Shown piece after piece: positions 37,748 to 46,542 of a DNA stretch of 64,000 nucleotides. How positions within the stretch are numbered: the first letter of the stretch is position 1; each line of letters starts with the position of its first letter. The notes below the pieces were generated by a model, which saw only the letters and a list, made by a program, of their open reading frames with translations, did not search any database and was not told the DNA's origin. The position numbers and the translations under genes are program-made. The DNA is from Sideroxydans sp. (lineage in GTDB: Bacteria; Pseudomonadota; Gammaproteobacteria; Burkholderiales; Gallionellaceae), in NCBI GenBank assembly GCA_028710605.1, contig JAQTTU010000003.1, positions 297,886 to 361,885 on the forward strand, in the 5' to 3' direction.

Positions 37748-40700
37748 ATGTCGCCTGTATTGACCCGTTATCTGGACAAAGTCATCAAAGACAACCAAAC
37801 CATAGATGCGCGCGGCGTGATGCAGGTCAACCGCATGATAGAGCTGAGCATGGATGAGGTGTTTATTGATCTCACGGTGCGCATGGGGAAGGCCTCGAAC
37901 GGAATACTCGATCACCTAATACGCTCCTCGGAAGCTCTTCTAGCAATGGGCGGAAAAGGATCAATAGGTGAAACACAGGTCAGAGTAAGTAGCACATTAT
38001 TGAACGCCGCAAGGAATGCAAACATAAGCGCGCAAGAGTTGAAGTTCGCGCAAGACACAATAACCGAACCATTCACAACGCCCAGCATAGAAACCGGCAT
38101 CCCCACCATCGACCTCTGGACTCGCAGCAATACATGGGTATTGCTGGGCGATCCCGGCGCGGGCAAGACCACGCTGCTCAAACATTTCGCGCTGAAAAAC
38201 GCACGTGAATGCAAACAAGGCCAAGGCTACCTGCCCGTCCTGCTGCCGCTGCGCCTGTTCGCTGCCGAATGGGAGCAGCAGCCGAAATGGCTCGAAAAAA
38301 ACGCCGTGCTCAATTACTTGGCCGACAAAGGCTTGAGCGAGATGGGCTTCGAGCAAGCGCAAGAGCGCAAAGAATTGCTGGGCTATATCGAACAAGCACT
38401 GAGTAATGGCCGCGCGTTATTTCTGTTCGACGGTTTGGACGAACAACGCGATGCTGCCTCGCAGCGCAAAAGCGTTGCAGCCATCGAATCGTTGCTGTTT
38501 CACAACTTCAACAACCGCATTCTAGTCAGCTCGCGCATCCTCGGCTACGACGCAGCGCCTCTCAGCGCGGGCTTCAACACCGCCACACTGGAGCCGTTCA
38601 GCGACGAGCAAATGGAAGCGTTTTTCCGCCAATGGATTTTGGCGGTGGAAAAACAGGAAGACATCGTGGTGGATGAAAGAACCGAAAAGCGCGCCAAAGA
38701 ACAAGCCGATGAACTGATCGCACAGATCAAAGCCAACGCAGGCATCCGCACCCTCACCACCAACCCCCTGCTCTGCACCATCATCGGCCTGATCCGCCGC
38801 CAAGGCGCGACCTTGCCGCAACTGCGCGCCGAGCTGTACAAACTGTGCATAGACACCTTCATCTTCAACTGGGAACTACAAAAACGCCGCCGCCCGGATC
38901 AGGACAACAGCCTGGACAAAGACCAAACCCAAGCCGTGCTGGAAGAACTCGCGCTGCACTTCCACGAAAACTGCCCGGAAAATCGCGAGCCGCAGCAAGC
39001 CATCAGCGAGGTCATCAAAAACTTTCTGGTGAAGCAGCAAGGCATGGCCGCCGACGCAGCGGCGACCAAAGCCGGACAACTGCTCAGCCTGATCCGCGAC
39101 GTGTCCGGCCTGCTGATAAACCGGGGCAACGACGAGTTCGGCTTCTTCCATTTGACCTTTCAGGAATACCTCACCGCCCGCGCCATCACCCGACGCAAAC
39201 GCGACATCGAACGCTACCTGCGCCAACACCTGTTCGAGCCGCGCTGGCGCGAAGTCATCCGCCTCGCCGCCGCCCACCAAGGCATGAAAGACGAAGAAAC
39301 CGGCAGCGAATTTATCGAAGCCATTTTGCGCTGCAAACACCCGCGCGAAGAACTGATGCACTATGCGTTTCGCATCGCGTTTTTGTGTTTGAAGGAAGCA
39401 AGAGTGCTCTTGGAAACATCGGATGCCATGCTGCGGGAATGGATTCAGATTTATCTGGTTCAGCCGGAAATACAGGAATTGCTGCTGCAACTGATGAAAC
39501 AACCGGGCGCGGAAATTCGCCATTACGTTGATTCTTTGCAACCGTTGCTGGACGCAATCAAGGATCGTGACAGCGATGTCCGCATCAGCGCAGCGAAGGC
39601 ATTGGCACAGTGCAAAGACCCTGTTGCGTTGCAAGCGCTGCTGGAAGCGATCAAGGATGAGCACCGCGATGTCCGCAGTCGCGCAGCCGAGGCATTGGCC
39701 AAGTTCAAAGACCCAGCGGCTTTGCAGGCACTGCTAGGCGCGATCAAGGATGAGGACAGCATGGTCCGCATGTACACAGCCGTGGCATTGTCCCCGTTCA
39801 AGGAACCGGCTTTACAGGCGCTACTGGGCGCGATCAAGGATAAGGACCGCAGTGTCCGCTGGGGCGCATCTGCGGCATTGACTCATTTCAAAGACCCGGC
39901 GGCTTTACATGCACTGCGAGGCGCGATCAAAGATAAAGACAGCGATGTTTGCAGAATTGCAGTTGGGGCATTGGCTCAATTCAATGAACCGGAGGCCTTG
40001 CAGGCGCTGCTGGGCGCGATCAAGGATAAGGACAGCGATGTCCGCAGCAGTGCAGCTAGGGCATTGGCTCTGTTCAAAGACCCGGCGGCTTTGCAGGCAC
40101 TGCTGGGCGCAATCAAAGATGAACACTGCGAAGTCCGCAAGGGGGCAGCCGAGGCATTGTCTCAATTCAAAAACCCGGTGGCTTTGCAAGCGCTGTTGGG
40201 TGCGATCAAGGATGAAAATGGCTTTGTCCGCAGGGGCGCAGCCGAGGCATTGGCCCAATTTAAAGACCCGGCTGCTTTGCAGGCTCTGCTGGGCATGATC
40301 AAGGATAAACACATCGGTGTTCGTATGGGCACAGTCGAGGCATTGGCTCAGTTCAGAGATCCGGCGGCTTTGCAAGCGCTGCTGGGCGCGATCAAGGACG
40401 AGGACAGCAATGTCCGCAGCTACACAGCTAGGGCATTGGGTCAGTTCAAAGACCCGGCGGCCTTGCAGGCACTGCTGGGTGCAATCAAGGATGAGGATGG
40501 CTTAGTCCGCATGAACGCTTCTACGGCATTAGCTCAGTTCAAAAACCCAGCGGCTTTTATGGCGCTGCTGGGCGCGATTAAGGATGAGCATCCCTATGTT
40601 CGCAATCGCGCAGCGGAGGCATTGGCTCAATTCAAAGATCCTCTAGCTTTGCAGGCGCTGCTGGGTGCGGTCAAGGATGAGTACAAGGATAGTCTCTGTG

Positions 40701-40768
40701 ATGTCCACATGACTGTGGTTTATTCCATCGAACAAATTGATCTGGGAGCAGCGTTATGTCCAGTCTAA
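37748..40768 (+). CDS. NACHT-domain STAND ATPase with C-terminal HEAT repeats
   Basis: 1006 residues. An N-terminal ~1-110 helical domain is unassigned. The NACHT module has Walker A GDPGAGKTT (134-142) and Walker B LFLFDGLDE (Asp228, Asp231, Glu232). Further NACHT features follow: RILVSSRI, TTNPLLCTIIGLI, and the winged-helix-like FGFFHLTFQEYLTARAI. A helical linker (~480-596) leads to 12 near-identical 31-residue HEAT/PBS-type repeats plus a degenerate 13th (597-993). STAND ATPases of this layout sense a ligand through the repeat array and oligomerise; bacterial NACHT proteins are known anti-phage effectors. It overlaps the KAP gene by 13 bp. Confidence 0.92.
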   Translation: MSPVLTRYLDKVIKDNQTIDARGVMQVNRMIELSMDEVFIDLTVRMGKASNGILDHLIRSSEALLAMGGKGSIGETQVRVSSTLLNAARNANISAQELKFAQDTITEPFTTPSIETGIPTIDLWTRSNTWVLLGDPGAGKTTLLKHFALKNARECKQGQGYLPVLLPLRLFAAEWEQQPKWLEKNAVLNYLADKGLSEMGFEQAQERKELLGYIEQALSNGRALFLFDGLDEQRDAASQRKSVAAIESLLFHNFNNRILVSSRILGYDAAPLSAGFNTATLEPFSDEQMEAFFRQWILAVEKQEDIVVDERTEKRAKEQADELIAQIKANAGIRTLTTNPLLCTIIGLIRRQGATLPQLRAELYKLCIDTFIFNWELQKRRRPDQDNSLDKDQTQAVLEELALHFHENCPENREPQQAISEVIKNFLVKQQGMAADAAATKAGQLLSLIRDVSGLLINRGNDEFGFFHLTFQEYLTARAITRRKRDIERYLRQHLFEPRWREVIRLAAAHQGMKDEETGSEFIEAILRCKHPREELMHYAFRIAFLCLKEARVLLETSDAMLREWIQIYLVQPEIQELLLQLMKQPGAEIRHYVDSLQPLLDAIKDRDSDVRISAAKALAQCKDPVALQALLEAIKDEHRDVRSRAAEALAKFKDPAALQALLGAIKDEDSMVRMYTAVALSPFKEPALQALLGAIKDKDRSVRWGASAALTHFKDPAALHALRGAIKDKDSDVCRIAVGALAQFNEPEALQALLGAIKDKDSDVRSSAARALALFKDPAALQALLGAIKDEHCEVRKGAAEALSQFKNPVALQALLGAIKDENGFVRRGAAEALAQFKDPAALQALLGMIKDKHIGVRMGTVEALAQFRDPAALQALLGAIKDEDSNVRSYTARALGQFKDPAALQALLGAIKDEDGLVRMNASTALAQFKNPAAFMALLGAIKDEHPYVRNRAAEALAQFKDPLALQALLGAVKDEYKDSLCDVHMTVVYSIEQIDLGAALCPV
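39536..40720 (+). repeat. 93-bp coding tandem repeats of the HEAT array
   Basis: Units of 93 bp (one of 90) encode LQALLGAIKDEDSDVRSSAA-type repeats. Conserved framework codons (GCGCTGCTGGGCGCGATCAA) alternate with variable codons at the helix faces (DSD/HCE/NGF/HIG/DGL/HPY). The near identity suggests recent expansion or gene conversion within the array. Confidence 0.9.
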
Positions 40769-42498
40769 ACCTGCGGGACGATGAACCGGCCAATGTCGCT
40801 TCCGACCGGCTGCATTTTGACCGCTATCTCAAGGCGCTGGAGCGCAAGGTGTTGCAACACAGCATCGACCATGAAGCACCCATGGTGGTGGGCATATTCA
40901 GCCCGTGGGGCAGCGGCAAATCGTCGTTGCTGGCGATGTTGGAAGAGAAGTTGCAATACAAACCGGATACCGAAGTGGGCAACTTTGAGAATACATTGCG
41001 CAAGCAGCAAGGCCGGTGGGTGGTGGTGAAGTTTTCGCCATGGATATACCGCAACGAAAAATCTTTGCTGTTGCCGCTGTTAGCGACATTGGCAAAACAA
41101 TCGCCCGTGTTTACCAAGCTGATGAAACAAATCGTCAATTCCGGCCCCAGCCTGATAAAGAAACTGACCGGCACTCTGATTGACGCATCAACCACCGGAT
41201 TGCCTTTGCTGACTTTTCTCGATAGCGTGCGGACGGAAAAAGAAAACGCCAAGGATTTGCAGGAAAAAATCGCCGATGCCGTGCGCTCTGTCACCGGCAA
41301 AGACAAACGCCTGGTGTTCCTGATTGACGACTTGGACCGCTGCCACGACCCGAAGCAAATCGTGAATTTGTTGGAACAGATCAAGCTGTTTCTGCATCTG
41401 CCGCGCTGCCTGTTTATTATCGCCGCCGACCGCAAGCATATCGTCGATGCAATCAATATCGAGTTCCCGAATTCCGGTGAGGAGTATCTGGAAAAATTCG
41501 TGCAACTTTCTTTCAACCTGCCCCAGCACAATGCACATCACTTGGTTGAGGTGCTCGATATGGAGGAAAGTCTGCGTAAACCTTACCTCGCGGTATGTCA
41601 GGTGCTTAACTTCAATCCGCGCAAGCTTAAACGCCTATGGAACGAAGCCATCGTTGCTATGGAAGTAATCAAAGAAGTAATCTACGAAAAAAATATGCGT
41701 GCCTCTTCGCAAATTCACTATGCCCCAATAGATATGATGCTGTTGGTGAAGTGGCTACTGGCTAGAACCTGCGTGAAGTTGCACACAAATCCTTTCCTCT
41801 ATTTGGATTTCGAGAAGGCAGGAAAAAATACTGAAACGCAAAAACTTTTCATTCAATTTTTTGATTTCAAAAACGGTGACGGTACGTGGAAGTCGGAATC
41901 ACAGCGCAAACTAGCCTTATATTTGTGGAACGATTTAGAAACTAATCGTTTTGGCACAGCGAGAAACTTGGCGCAATATGCCCATGCCTGTGGGGACAGT
42001 AACGTTGAAGCACGCCATCAGATCGAAAATGAATGTTTTGAAAATGGCGATCAAGCAAAATTTTATGGGCGCGAATTCCAATACGCCGGATTTAGCCAAG
42101 TTCATTTTTGCAATGCCATATTTAATAACTGCGATTTCACGGGCTCTGATTTCACCTACGCAGATTTATTAAACACAAGGTTCATCAATTGCAGATTTGA
42201 TGAAGCGAATTTTGACAATGCCACGATCAACGGCACCGTGTGGGAAAACTGCGTCGGGCTAGAAAACCTCGATACCGAACCGGAGATTTACGAACTGATC
42301 GCCGATGCGGCAGCAGCGCAATGGCGCGTAACAGACAGCGCCGCGCGGAACCAATGGCATCAAGATGCCCGATATGGCTTGTTCAAGGCTTACCGCACAA
42401 TCCTGAATCTGCATGAGAAGAATTCCACGCTGACAGAAGCCATCAAGAAACGCATCATTGACAAAGGCCAAGCTATCCGCGCCGAGGTGGAAATTTAG
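40756..42498 (+). CDS. KAP-family P-loop NTPase with pentapeptide-repeat tail
   Basis: 580 residues. KAP NTPase: Walker A GIFSPWGSGKSSL (46-58), the KAP-typical VVKFSPWIYRNE, and Walker B LVFLIDDLDRCH (Asp191, Asp192, Asp194). The IIAADRKHI and FVQLSFNLPQ motifs follow. The paired TM helices of many KAP proteins are not obvious (only LIDASTTGLPLLTFL is weakly hydrophobic). Residues ~434-500 are pentapeptide repeats (FNNCDFTGSDFTYADLLNTRF), a right-handed beta helix. The C-terminal ~80 residues are helical. KAP proteins include the phage-exclusion protein PifA. The start lies inside the NACHT gene, so expression is coupled. Confidence 0.92.
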   Translation: MSSLNLRDDEPANVASDRLHFDRYLKALERKVLQHSIDHEAPMVVGIFSPWGSGKSSLLAMLEEKLQYKPDTEVGNFENTLRKQQGRWVVVKFSPWIYRNEKSLLLPLLATLAKQSPVFTKLMKQIVNSGPSLIKKLTGTLIDASTTGLPLLTFLDSVRTEKENAKDLQEKIADAVRSVTGKDKRLVFLIDDLDRCHDPKQIVNLLEQIKLFLHLPRCLFIIAADRKHIVDAINIEFPNSGEEYLEKFVQLSFNLPQHNAHHLVEVLDMEESLRKPYLAVCQVLNFNPRKLKRLWNEAIVAMEVIKEVIYEKNMRASSQIHYAPIDMMLLVKWLLARTCVKLHTNPFLYLDFEKAGKNTETQKLFIQFFDFKNGDGTWKSESQRKLALYLWNDLETNRFGTARNLAQYAHACGDSNVEARHQIENECFENGDQAKFYGREFQYAGFSQVHFCNAIFNNCDFTGSDFTYADLLNTRFINCRFDEANFDNATINGTVWENCVGLENLDTEPEIYELIADAAAAQWRVTDSAARNQWHQDARYGLFKAYRTILNLHEKNSTLTEAIKKRIIDKGQAIRAEVEI

Positions 42499-42585
42499 TC
42501 TGCGAACACGAACCGAGTTCACAAAAACCCAGACAACCAAACCCCTCCCAGCCTCCCCTTGTCAGGGGAGGAGAAAACCCCCTGC

Positions 42586-42656
42586 CCCGCAACGCCCGTC
42601 AATAGCCGATCTACACCATGCACTCGATGGAGAACGCCTATTGACGGGCATCTCCG
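42586..42656 (+). repeat. Dispersed palindromic repeat, copy 6
   Basis: CGCAACGCCCGTCAATAGCCG...ACTCGATGGAGAACGCCTATTGACGGGC, immediately after the KAP gene's 3' flank and 25 bp before the terminator. Confidence 0.85.
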
Positions 42657-42680
42657 AGCAATGACCTGTTTAAACCCAAA

Positions 42681-42713
42681 AACAAAACGCCCAGACTACG
42701 GGGCGTTTTGTTT
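42681..42713. terminator. Terminator between the KAP gene and the PIN/RHH pair
   Basis: AACAAAACGCCC/GGGGCGTTTTGTT stem with a 6-nt loop and flanking A and T runs. It can serve the plus-strand NACHT/KAP operon and the converging minus-strand toxin-antitoxin pair. Confidence 0.82.
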
Positions 42714-42761
42714 TGTGATGGCAGGCACGCAGAAATCCCTGTCGCACCTGCCAGAGCATCG

Positions 42762-42980
42762 TTATTTGCCCGCCGCTTTTGCGAGCAATGCCAATCCTTC
42801 CTCTGTGCGGCCTGCGCCATTTTCAGCGCGCAAGTGAAAGCGGGTTTCCGCATCGTATTCGGCGAGCATCAAGGTCGTGACCTCATCAATCAAACGATTG
42901 AGCGGCGTGCCCCTGTTTTTGGCCATCGCTTTGAGGCGGCGGTGTTTTTCATCCGGCAGTCGAACCGTCAAAGCAGTCAT
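42762..42980 (-). CDS. Ribbon-helix-helix antitoxin-like protein
   Basis: 72 residues. The N-terminal strand TALTVRLPDEKHRRLKAMAKNRGTPLNRLIDEVTTLML is a ribbon-helix-helix DNA-binding domain, and the C-terminal tail would bind the toxin. It starts 1 bp after the PIN toxin's stop, in the less common toxin-first order. Confidence 0.85.
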   Translation of the reverse strand: MTALTVRLPDEKHRRLKAMAKNRGTPLNRLIDEVTTLMLAEYDAETRFHLRAENGAGRTEEGLALLAKAAGK

Positions 42981-42981
42981 C

Positions 42982-43407
42982 TCAAATCTCCTTCAAAAAG
43001 TCTTCGGGTGAAATCACTCGAAGCGGCGGGAATTTCAGTTCGCCACGCTGAACATCGCGCAAATTCCGGGTCACGATCAAATCAGCACCCCCAGCTACCG
43101 CCAGTTCGATCAAATGATTATCGGCCTCATCCGGCAAATTGGGTCGCCAAATGTAATACACGCGCGTCCACTCGCATGTCGATAGAAAAATATCCAGCAA
43201 ATCGTTGCGCTCTTTCAAGTTCAACCTGCACTGACCAAACAATTCGCTTCGCGCCATGACATCCTCGTATTCGGTCAATAGCGCCGTTCCCATCAACGGC
43301 TTACATTGCCCGCGCAAGCAAGCGGCAATAACGTGGCTGGCCGCACCTGTTCCCAAACAAGCACCCACAAGCACATTGGTATCGACGACAATCCGCATAT
43401 CATTCAT
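42982..43407 (-). CDS. PIN-domain toxin-like nuclease
   Basis: 141 residues. PIN fold acidic residues: RIVVDTNVLVGA (Asp near position 9), LLTEYEDVM (Glu), DEADNHLIELAVAGGADLIVTRNLRDV (two Asp). It matches the 'putative toxin component, PIN family' group and would cleave RNA when free. No interruption is seen, unlike the other PIN gene in the island. The start ATG at 43407 could also be the internal ATG at 43398. Confidence 0.87.
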   Translation of the reverse strand: MNDMRIVVDTNVLVGACLGTGAASHVIAACLRGQCKPLMGTALLTEYEDVMARSELFGQCRLNLKERNDLLDIFLSTCEWTRVYYIWRPNLPDEADNHLIELAVAGGADLIVTRNLRDVQRGELKFPPLRVISPEDFLKEI

Positions 43408-43454
43408 GGTGTCAATTATGCCACCAAAACCGATTCAAAACAGCGCCACACGGG

Positions 43455-43527
43455 AACGCCCGTCAATAGGCGATCTACGTGATGCACTTGATGGAGAGTG
43501 GCGTGGATACTGGGTTACGAGCGAGGC
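43455..43527 (+). repeat. Dispersed palindromic repeat, copy 7
   Basis: AACGCCCGTCAATAGGCGAT...CACTTGATGGAGAGTGGCG, forward orientation, ending in GCGAGCGAGG as in copy 8. It runs straight into a half copy of the GTGCGAATTAATTCGCACCT palindrome (43527-43549). It marks the right end of the defence-like island. Confidence 0.85.
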
Positions 43528-43574
43528 GTGCGAATTAATTCGCACCTACAAAACCCTCAACTATGATTTTTGGT

Positions 43575-44042
43575 TCAGCTGTGGCTTTTCGCCAATCTCT
43601 GAATGTGTTCCGCGAACTCCGGGTCTTCGCCGCGCAGCAGCGCGGGCAAGGCGGCGCGGAAGTCGGCGCGTTCGCACCATTCACCCATGTAGTCTTCCCA
43701 CGAGCGCCAGCGGCGCAGTTGTTTTTCTTTCATGTTGTCTTCGTACAACAGCAGGTAGGCGCGCTCGAACAGCGAGATCAGCATGCTGAAGATGATGAAC
43801 ATGCGCTCGCGTTGCTCGGCTGAAAGGGCGGGGGTTTCTTCGGTGGCGAACAGGCGCAGGTCGGGGTTGTCCAGCGCGATTTTCAGGAATTCCTGGTAGT
43901 TGTCGGAGAGCGATTCATAGACGCTTTCTTCTTCGTTGTCGCGTTCTTTGCGTTGCTCGAAAACGAACACCGCAATCGCCAGCGGCAGGCCGATGACGGT
44001 GACGATGTAGCTCAGCAGTTCCCAGGTTTGCAGGTCGAACAT
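43575..44042 (-). CDS. Hypothetical membrane protein with one TM helix and a cytoplasmic helical domain
   Basis: 155 residues from the ATG at 44042, which overlaps the chaA stop by one base (TGATG). One N-terminal TM helix (LLSYIVTVIGLPLAIAVFVFEQRKERD) is followed by a charged helical domain with FERAYLLLYEDNMKEKQLRRWRSWEDYMGEWCERADFR, a pattern seen in DUF4760-like proteins. Coupling to chaA suggests an accessory role, which is inference. Confidence 0.75.
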   Translation of the reverse strand: MFDLQTWELLSYIVTVIGLPLAIAVFVFEQRKERDNEEESVYESLSDNYQEFLKIALDNPDLRLFATEETPALSAEQRERMFIIFSMLISLFERAYLLLYEDNMKEKQLRRWRSWEDYMGEWCERADFRAALPALLRGEDPEFAEHIQRLAKSHS

Positions 44043-45118
44043 CACAGCAGCCCCATCATCACCAGCGCGATGAACGCGGCGAACAATGCAAAGTGGCTGA
44101 TGCCTTCGATGGCGTTGGTTTCGCCGTCGTGCAGGTTGTTCATCACGGTGACGAAGGTGAGCAGCAGCATGCCGCCTTGCAGCGGGGTGAGCGCCATGAC
44201 GATGCGTTCGCCGTTGAACAGGGCGATGGCTTCGATCACGGGCAGGGTGAGCAGGACGGTGGCGAGCGACGCGCCGAGCGCGATGTTGACGGTGGTTTGC
44301 ATGCGGTCTTGCTGTGCGGCTTTGAGCGCGGTGAGGATTTCCGGGCTGGCGGAGATGAGCGCGACCAGCACCGATGGAATGGCTTTGGGCAGCGAGCTTC
44401 CGGCGAGTCCGGCATCCAGCAGCACCGACAGCACTTCCGAGAGCAGGCCGACCAGCACAATCGCCCCCAGCATCAGGCCGACGTGCAGCGCGTTGGGGCT
44501 GTTTACTTGGTCGTGCGCTTCTTCTTCCTCTTCGCTGCTGTATTCAAAAAAGTTGCGGTGCTCCACGGTTTGCAAACGCAGGAATCCCGCGTACATCACG
44601 GCCATCACGCACACCGAAAACATCGAGTAAAAATGCCATTGCGCGTCCGGCACGAAGTCGGGGATGAACATGCCGATGCCGATGGCGACCAGCAGCATGG
44701 CGATGAAGGAATTGGCGGAATCCAGATTGTATTTGGCGCTGCCGTGCTTGAGTCCGCCGACGATGGCGGCGAGGCCGAGAATGCCGTTGATGTCGAACAT
44801 CACCGCCGCAAACACCGTGTCGCGCGCCAGCGTCGGGTTGGGCGCGCCTTGCAGCAGCACGATCAAAATCACCACCTCCACCGACACCGCCGCGAGCGTG
44901 AGAATCAGCGTGCCATAAGGTTCGCCGAAGCGCATGGCCAGCACTTCGGCGTGATGCGCGATGCGGAAAGCGACACCGATGATGCTGGCGAGGATGACCA
45001 GCAACAATCCCCACAGCAAGCCACCACCTTGCGTGACTGCGCCGTGTTCCAGCGCGAAGCCGAGACCGAGAACGATGAGCGCGATAGCGATGGGGAATTC
45101 GGATTTGAGGTATTTCAT
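44042..45118 (-). CDS. chaA: Calcium/proton antiporter ChaA
   Basis: 358 residues, about 11 TM helices. The two CaCA alpha repeats are visible as GEPYGTLILTLAAVSVEVVIL and SPEILTALKAAQQDRMQTTVNIALGASLATV, with the conserved acidic residues. A central acidic cytoplasmic loop (YSSEEEEEAHD) is typical of ChaA/CAX proteins. It exports Ca2+ or Na+ against protons. Confidence 0.93.
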   Translation of the reverse strand: MKYLKSEFPIAIALIVLGLGFALEHGAVTQGGGLLWGLLLVILASIIGVAFRIAHHAEVLAMRFGEPYGTLILTLAAVSVEVVILIVLLQGAPNPTLARDTVFAAVMFDINGILGLAAIVGGLKHGSAKYNLDSANSFIAMLLVAIGIGMFIPDFVPDAQWHFYSMFSVCVMAVMYAGFLRLQTVEHRNFFEYSSEEEEEAHDQVNSPNALHVGLMLGAIVLVGLLSEVLSVLLDAGLAGSSLPKAIPSVLVALISASPEILTALKAAQQDRMQTTVNIALGASLATVLLTLPVIEAIALFNGERIVMALTPLQGGMLLLTFVTVMNNLHDGETNAIEGISHFALFAAFIALVMMGLL

Positions 45119-45141
45119 GTTTGTCCTATATCTAAAAAAAC

Positions 45142-45273
45142 TTTGCCCGCAGATTACACAGATTGACGCAGATTAAAACCAATAACGATGAACATCATAT
45201 TCATCAGGAGGAGGATTCTCCGTCTCCACTTTTTACCGCATCTAAATCTGAGTAATCTGTGTAATCTGCGGGC
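45142..45273. repeat. Inverted repeat TTTGCCCGCAGATTACACAG, copy 2
   Basis: The same arms as at 32886-32988 but a longer, diverged centre, between chaA and greB. Confidence 0.88.
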
Positions 45274-45291
45274 TGAACTTAGGTTTTGGGT

Positions 45292-45852
45292 TCAACCAAA
45301 ATCAATCTCGCAATAAACCACTTTCACCACCACCAATTCCTCTACACCCTCCGGCAGCGGCAGCATGAGGACATCATCTTCGCGCGCTTTGAGCAGCACG
45401 CGCGCCAGCGGCGACACCCAGCTGATATGGCCTTTGCTGGCGTTGGCTTCGTCGATGCCGACGATGCTGTAGGTGCGTTCCGCGCCGTCTTCGTGGCACA
45501 CCGTCACCGTCGCGCCGAAAAAAACCTGCTCGCAATTTTTGCGCTGCGCCGGGTCCAGCACTTCGGAATTTTCCAGACGTTTGGCGAGGAAGTGCAGGCG
45601 GCGGTCGATCTCGCGCAGGCGTTTTTTGCCGTAGATGTAATCGCCGTTTTCCGAACGGTCGCCGTTGGATGCCGCCCAGGAAACGGTCTGTACCAGCGCC
45701 GGACGCTCCTCGTTCAGCAGATGCAAATACTCCTCCTTCATACGGCGATAGCCGTTCGGGGTCATGTAATTTTTGGTGCCCGCAGGAAGCGCGGGCAACG
45801 ATGGCGATTCGTCGTCAGCGTCGTCGTTTTCGCGGGTGAAGGCTTTGCTCAT
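45292..45852 (-). CDS. greB: Transcription elongation factor GreB
   Basis: 186 residues. An N-terminal coiled coil carries the tip acidic residues (NGDRSENGDYIYGKKRLREIDRRLHFLAKRLENSEV). The C-terminal FKBP-like domain is VFFGATVTVCHEDGAERTYSIVGIDEAN...ISWVSPLARVLL. It restarts backtracked RNA polymerase by transcript cleavage. The N-terminal 30 residues are a longer, acidic leader than in E. coli GreB (158 residues). Confidence 0.95.
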   Translation of the reverse strand: MSKAFTRENDDADDESPSLPALPAGTKNYMTPNGYRRMKEEYLHLLNEERPALVQTVSWAASNGDRSENGDYIYGKKRLREIDRRLHFLAKRLENSEVLDPAQRKNCEQVFFGATVTVCHEDGAERTYSIVGIDEANASKGHISWVSPLARVLLKAREDDVLMLPLPEGVEELVVVKVVYCEIDFG

Positions 45853-45874
45853 AGCGATACAAACCTGTTTGACT

Positions 45875-46411
45875 TCATTTCTTTTCCCAAGGGGCGAAAC
45901 CGATAGGGCGTTTTTTGTCGGGGGTGGAGGGTGACATCAATTGGCGAATCGCGTTAATCAATTCCGAGATCGCGCGGTCATGGCCGGCAACTTTGCGTTC
46001 GAGCTGGTCGAATTTTTGCGAGAGCTCTTTGTGCGTGGAGACCAGTTCGCGCAAATGCACGAAGGTGCGCACGACCAACAGGCTCACTTCGACAGCGCGC
46101 TCCGATTTCAACACGTTTCCCAGCATAAGCGCGCCATGTTCGGTGAATGCAAATGGCAAAGTCGGCGAATACTTGAGTGCGGCGAGGTGGTCACAATTTG
46201 TGACCACCTCGGATTTTTCCGATGCGTTCAGGCGAAACACGAAGTCCTGCGGGAAACGATCCAGATTGCGCTTGACCGCCTGATTCAGCACTTTGGTCTC
46301 CACGCCATAAAGTTGCGCCAAATCCGCATCGAGCATGACGCGCTGCCCGCGAATTTGCAGGATTTTTGCCTCGATTTGCACTACGGATGGAATCAACTTT
46401 GCGTCAGACAT
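45875..46411 (-). CDS. ORF6N domain DNA-binding protein
   Basis: 178 residues, start preceded by GGGAGG. The opening IEAKILQIRGQRVMLDADLAQLYGVETKVLNQAVKRNLDRFPQDFVFRL is the ORF6N domain of phage-type KilA-N/ANT proteins. A coiled coil (~125-160) follows. Such genes are common prophage remnants or chromosomal regulators. It stands alone between greB and a plus-strand pair. Confidence 0.88.
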   Translation of the reverse strand: MSDAKLIPSVVQIEAKILQIRGQRVMLDADLAQLYGVETKVLNQAVKRNLDRFPQDFVFRLNASEKSEVVTNCDHLAALKYSPTLPFAFTEHGALMLGNVLKSERAVEVSLLVVRTFVHLRELVSTHKELSQKFDQLERKVAGHDRAISELINAIRQLMSPSTPDKKRPIGFAPWEKK

Positions 46412-46542
46412 GAGCGCCTCCCTTTCCGCCGCATTTTACACAATCCCCGCCGCATCCCGGCCACATCGCCGCAGCAAAAACGAAATCCCCCCGAATGGCG
46501 GAATGGTCTAGAATTTCCGCCACCTCAACGAATGCAAAAGCA

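Noticed and set aside
39536..40720. Regular 93-bp direct repeats looking like a CRISPR array
   Set aside because: The units lie inside an open reading frame and encode HEAT repeats. They have no unique spacers of 30-40 bp between short palindromic repeats, and no cas genes are present.
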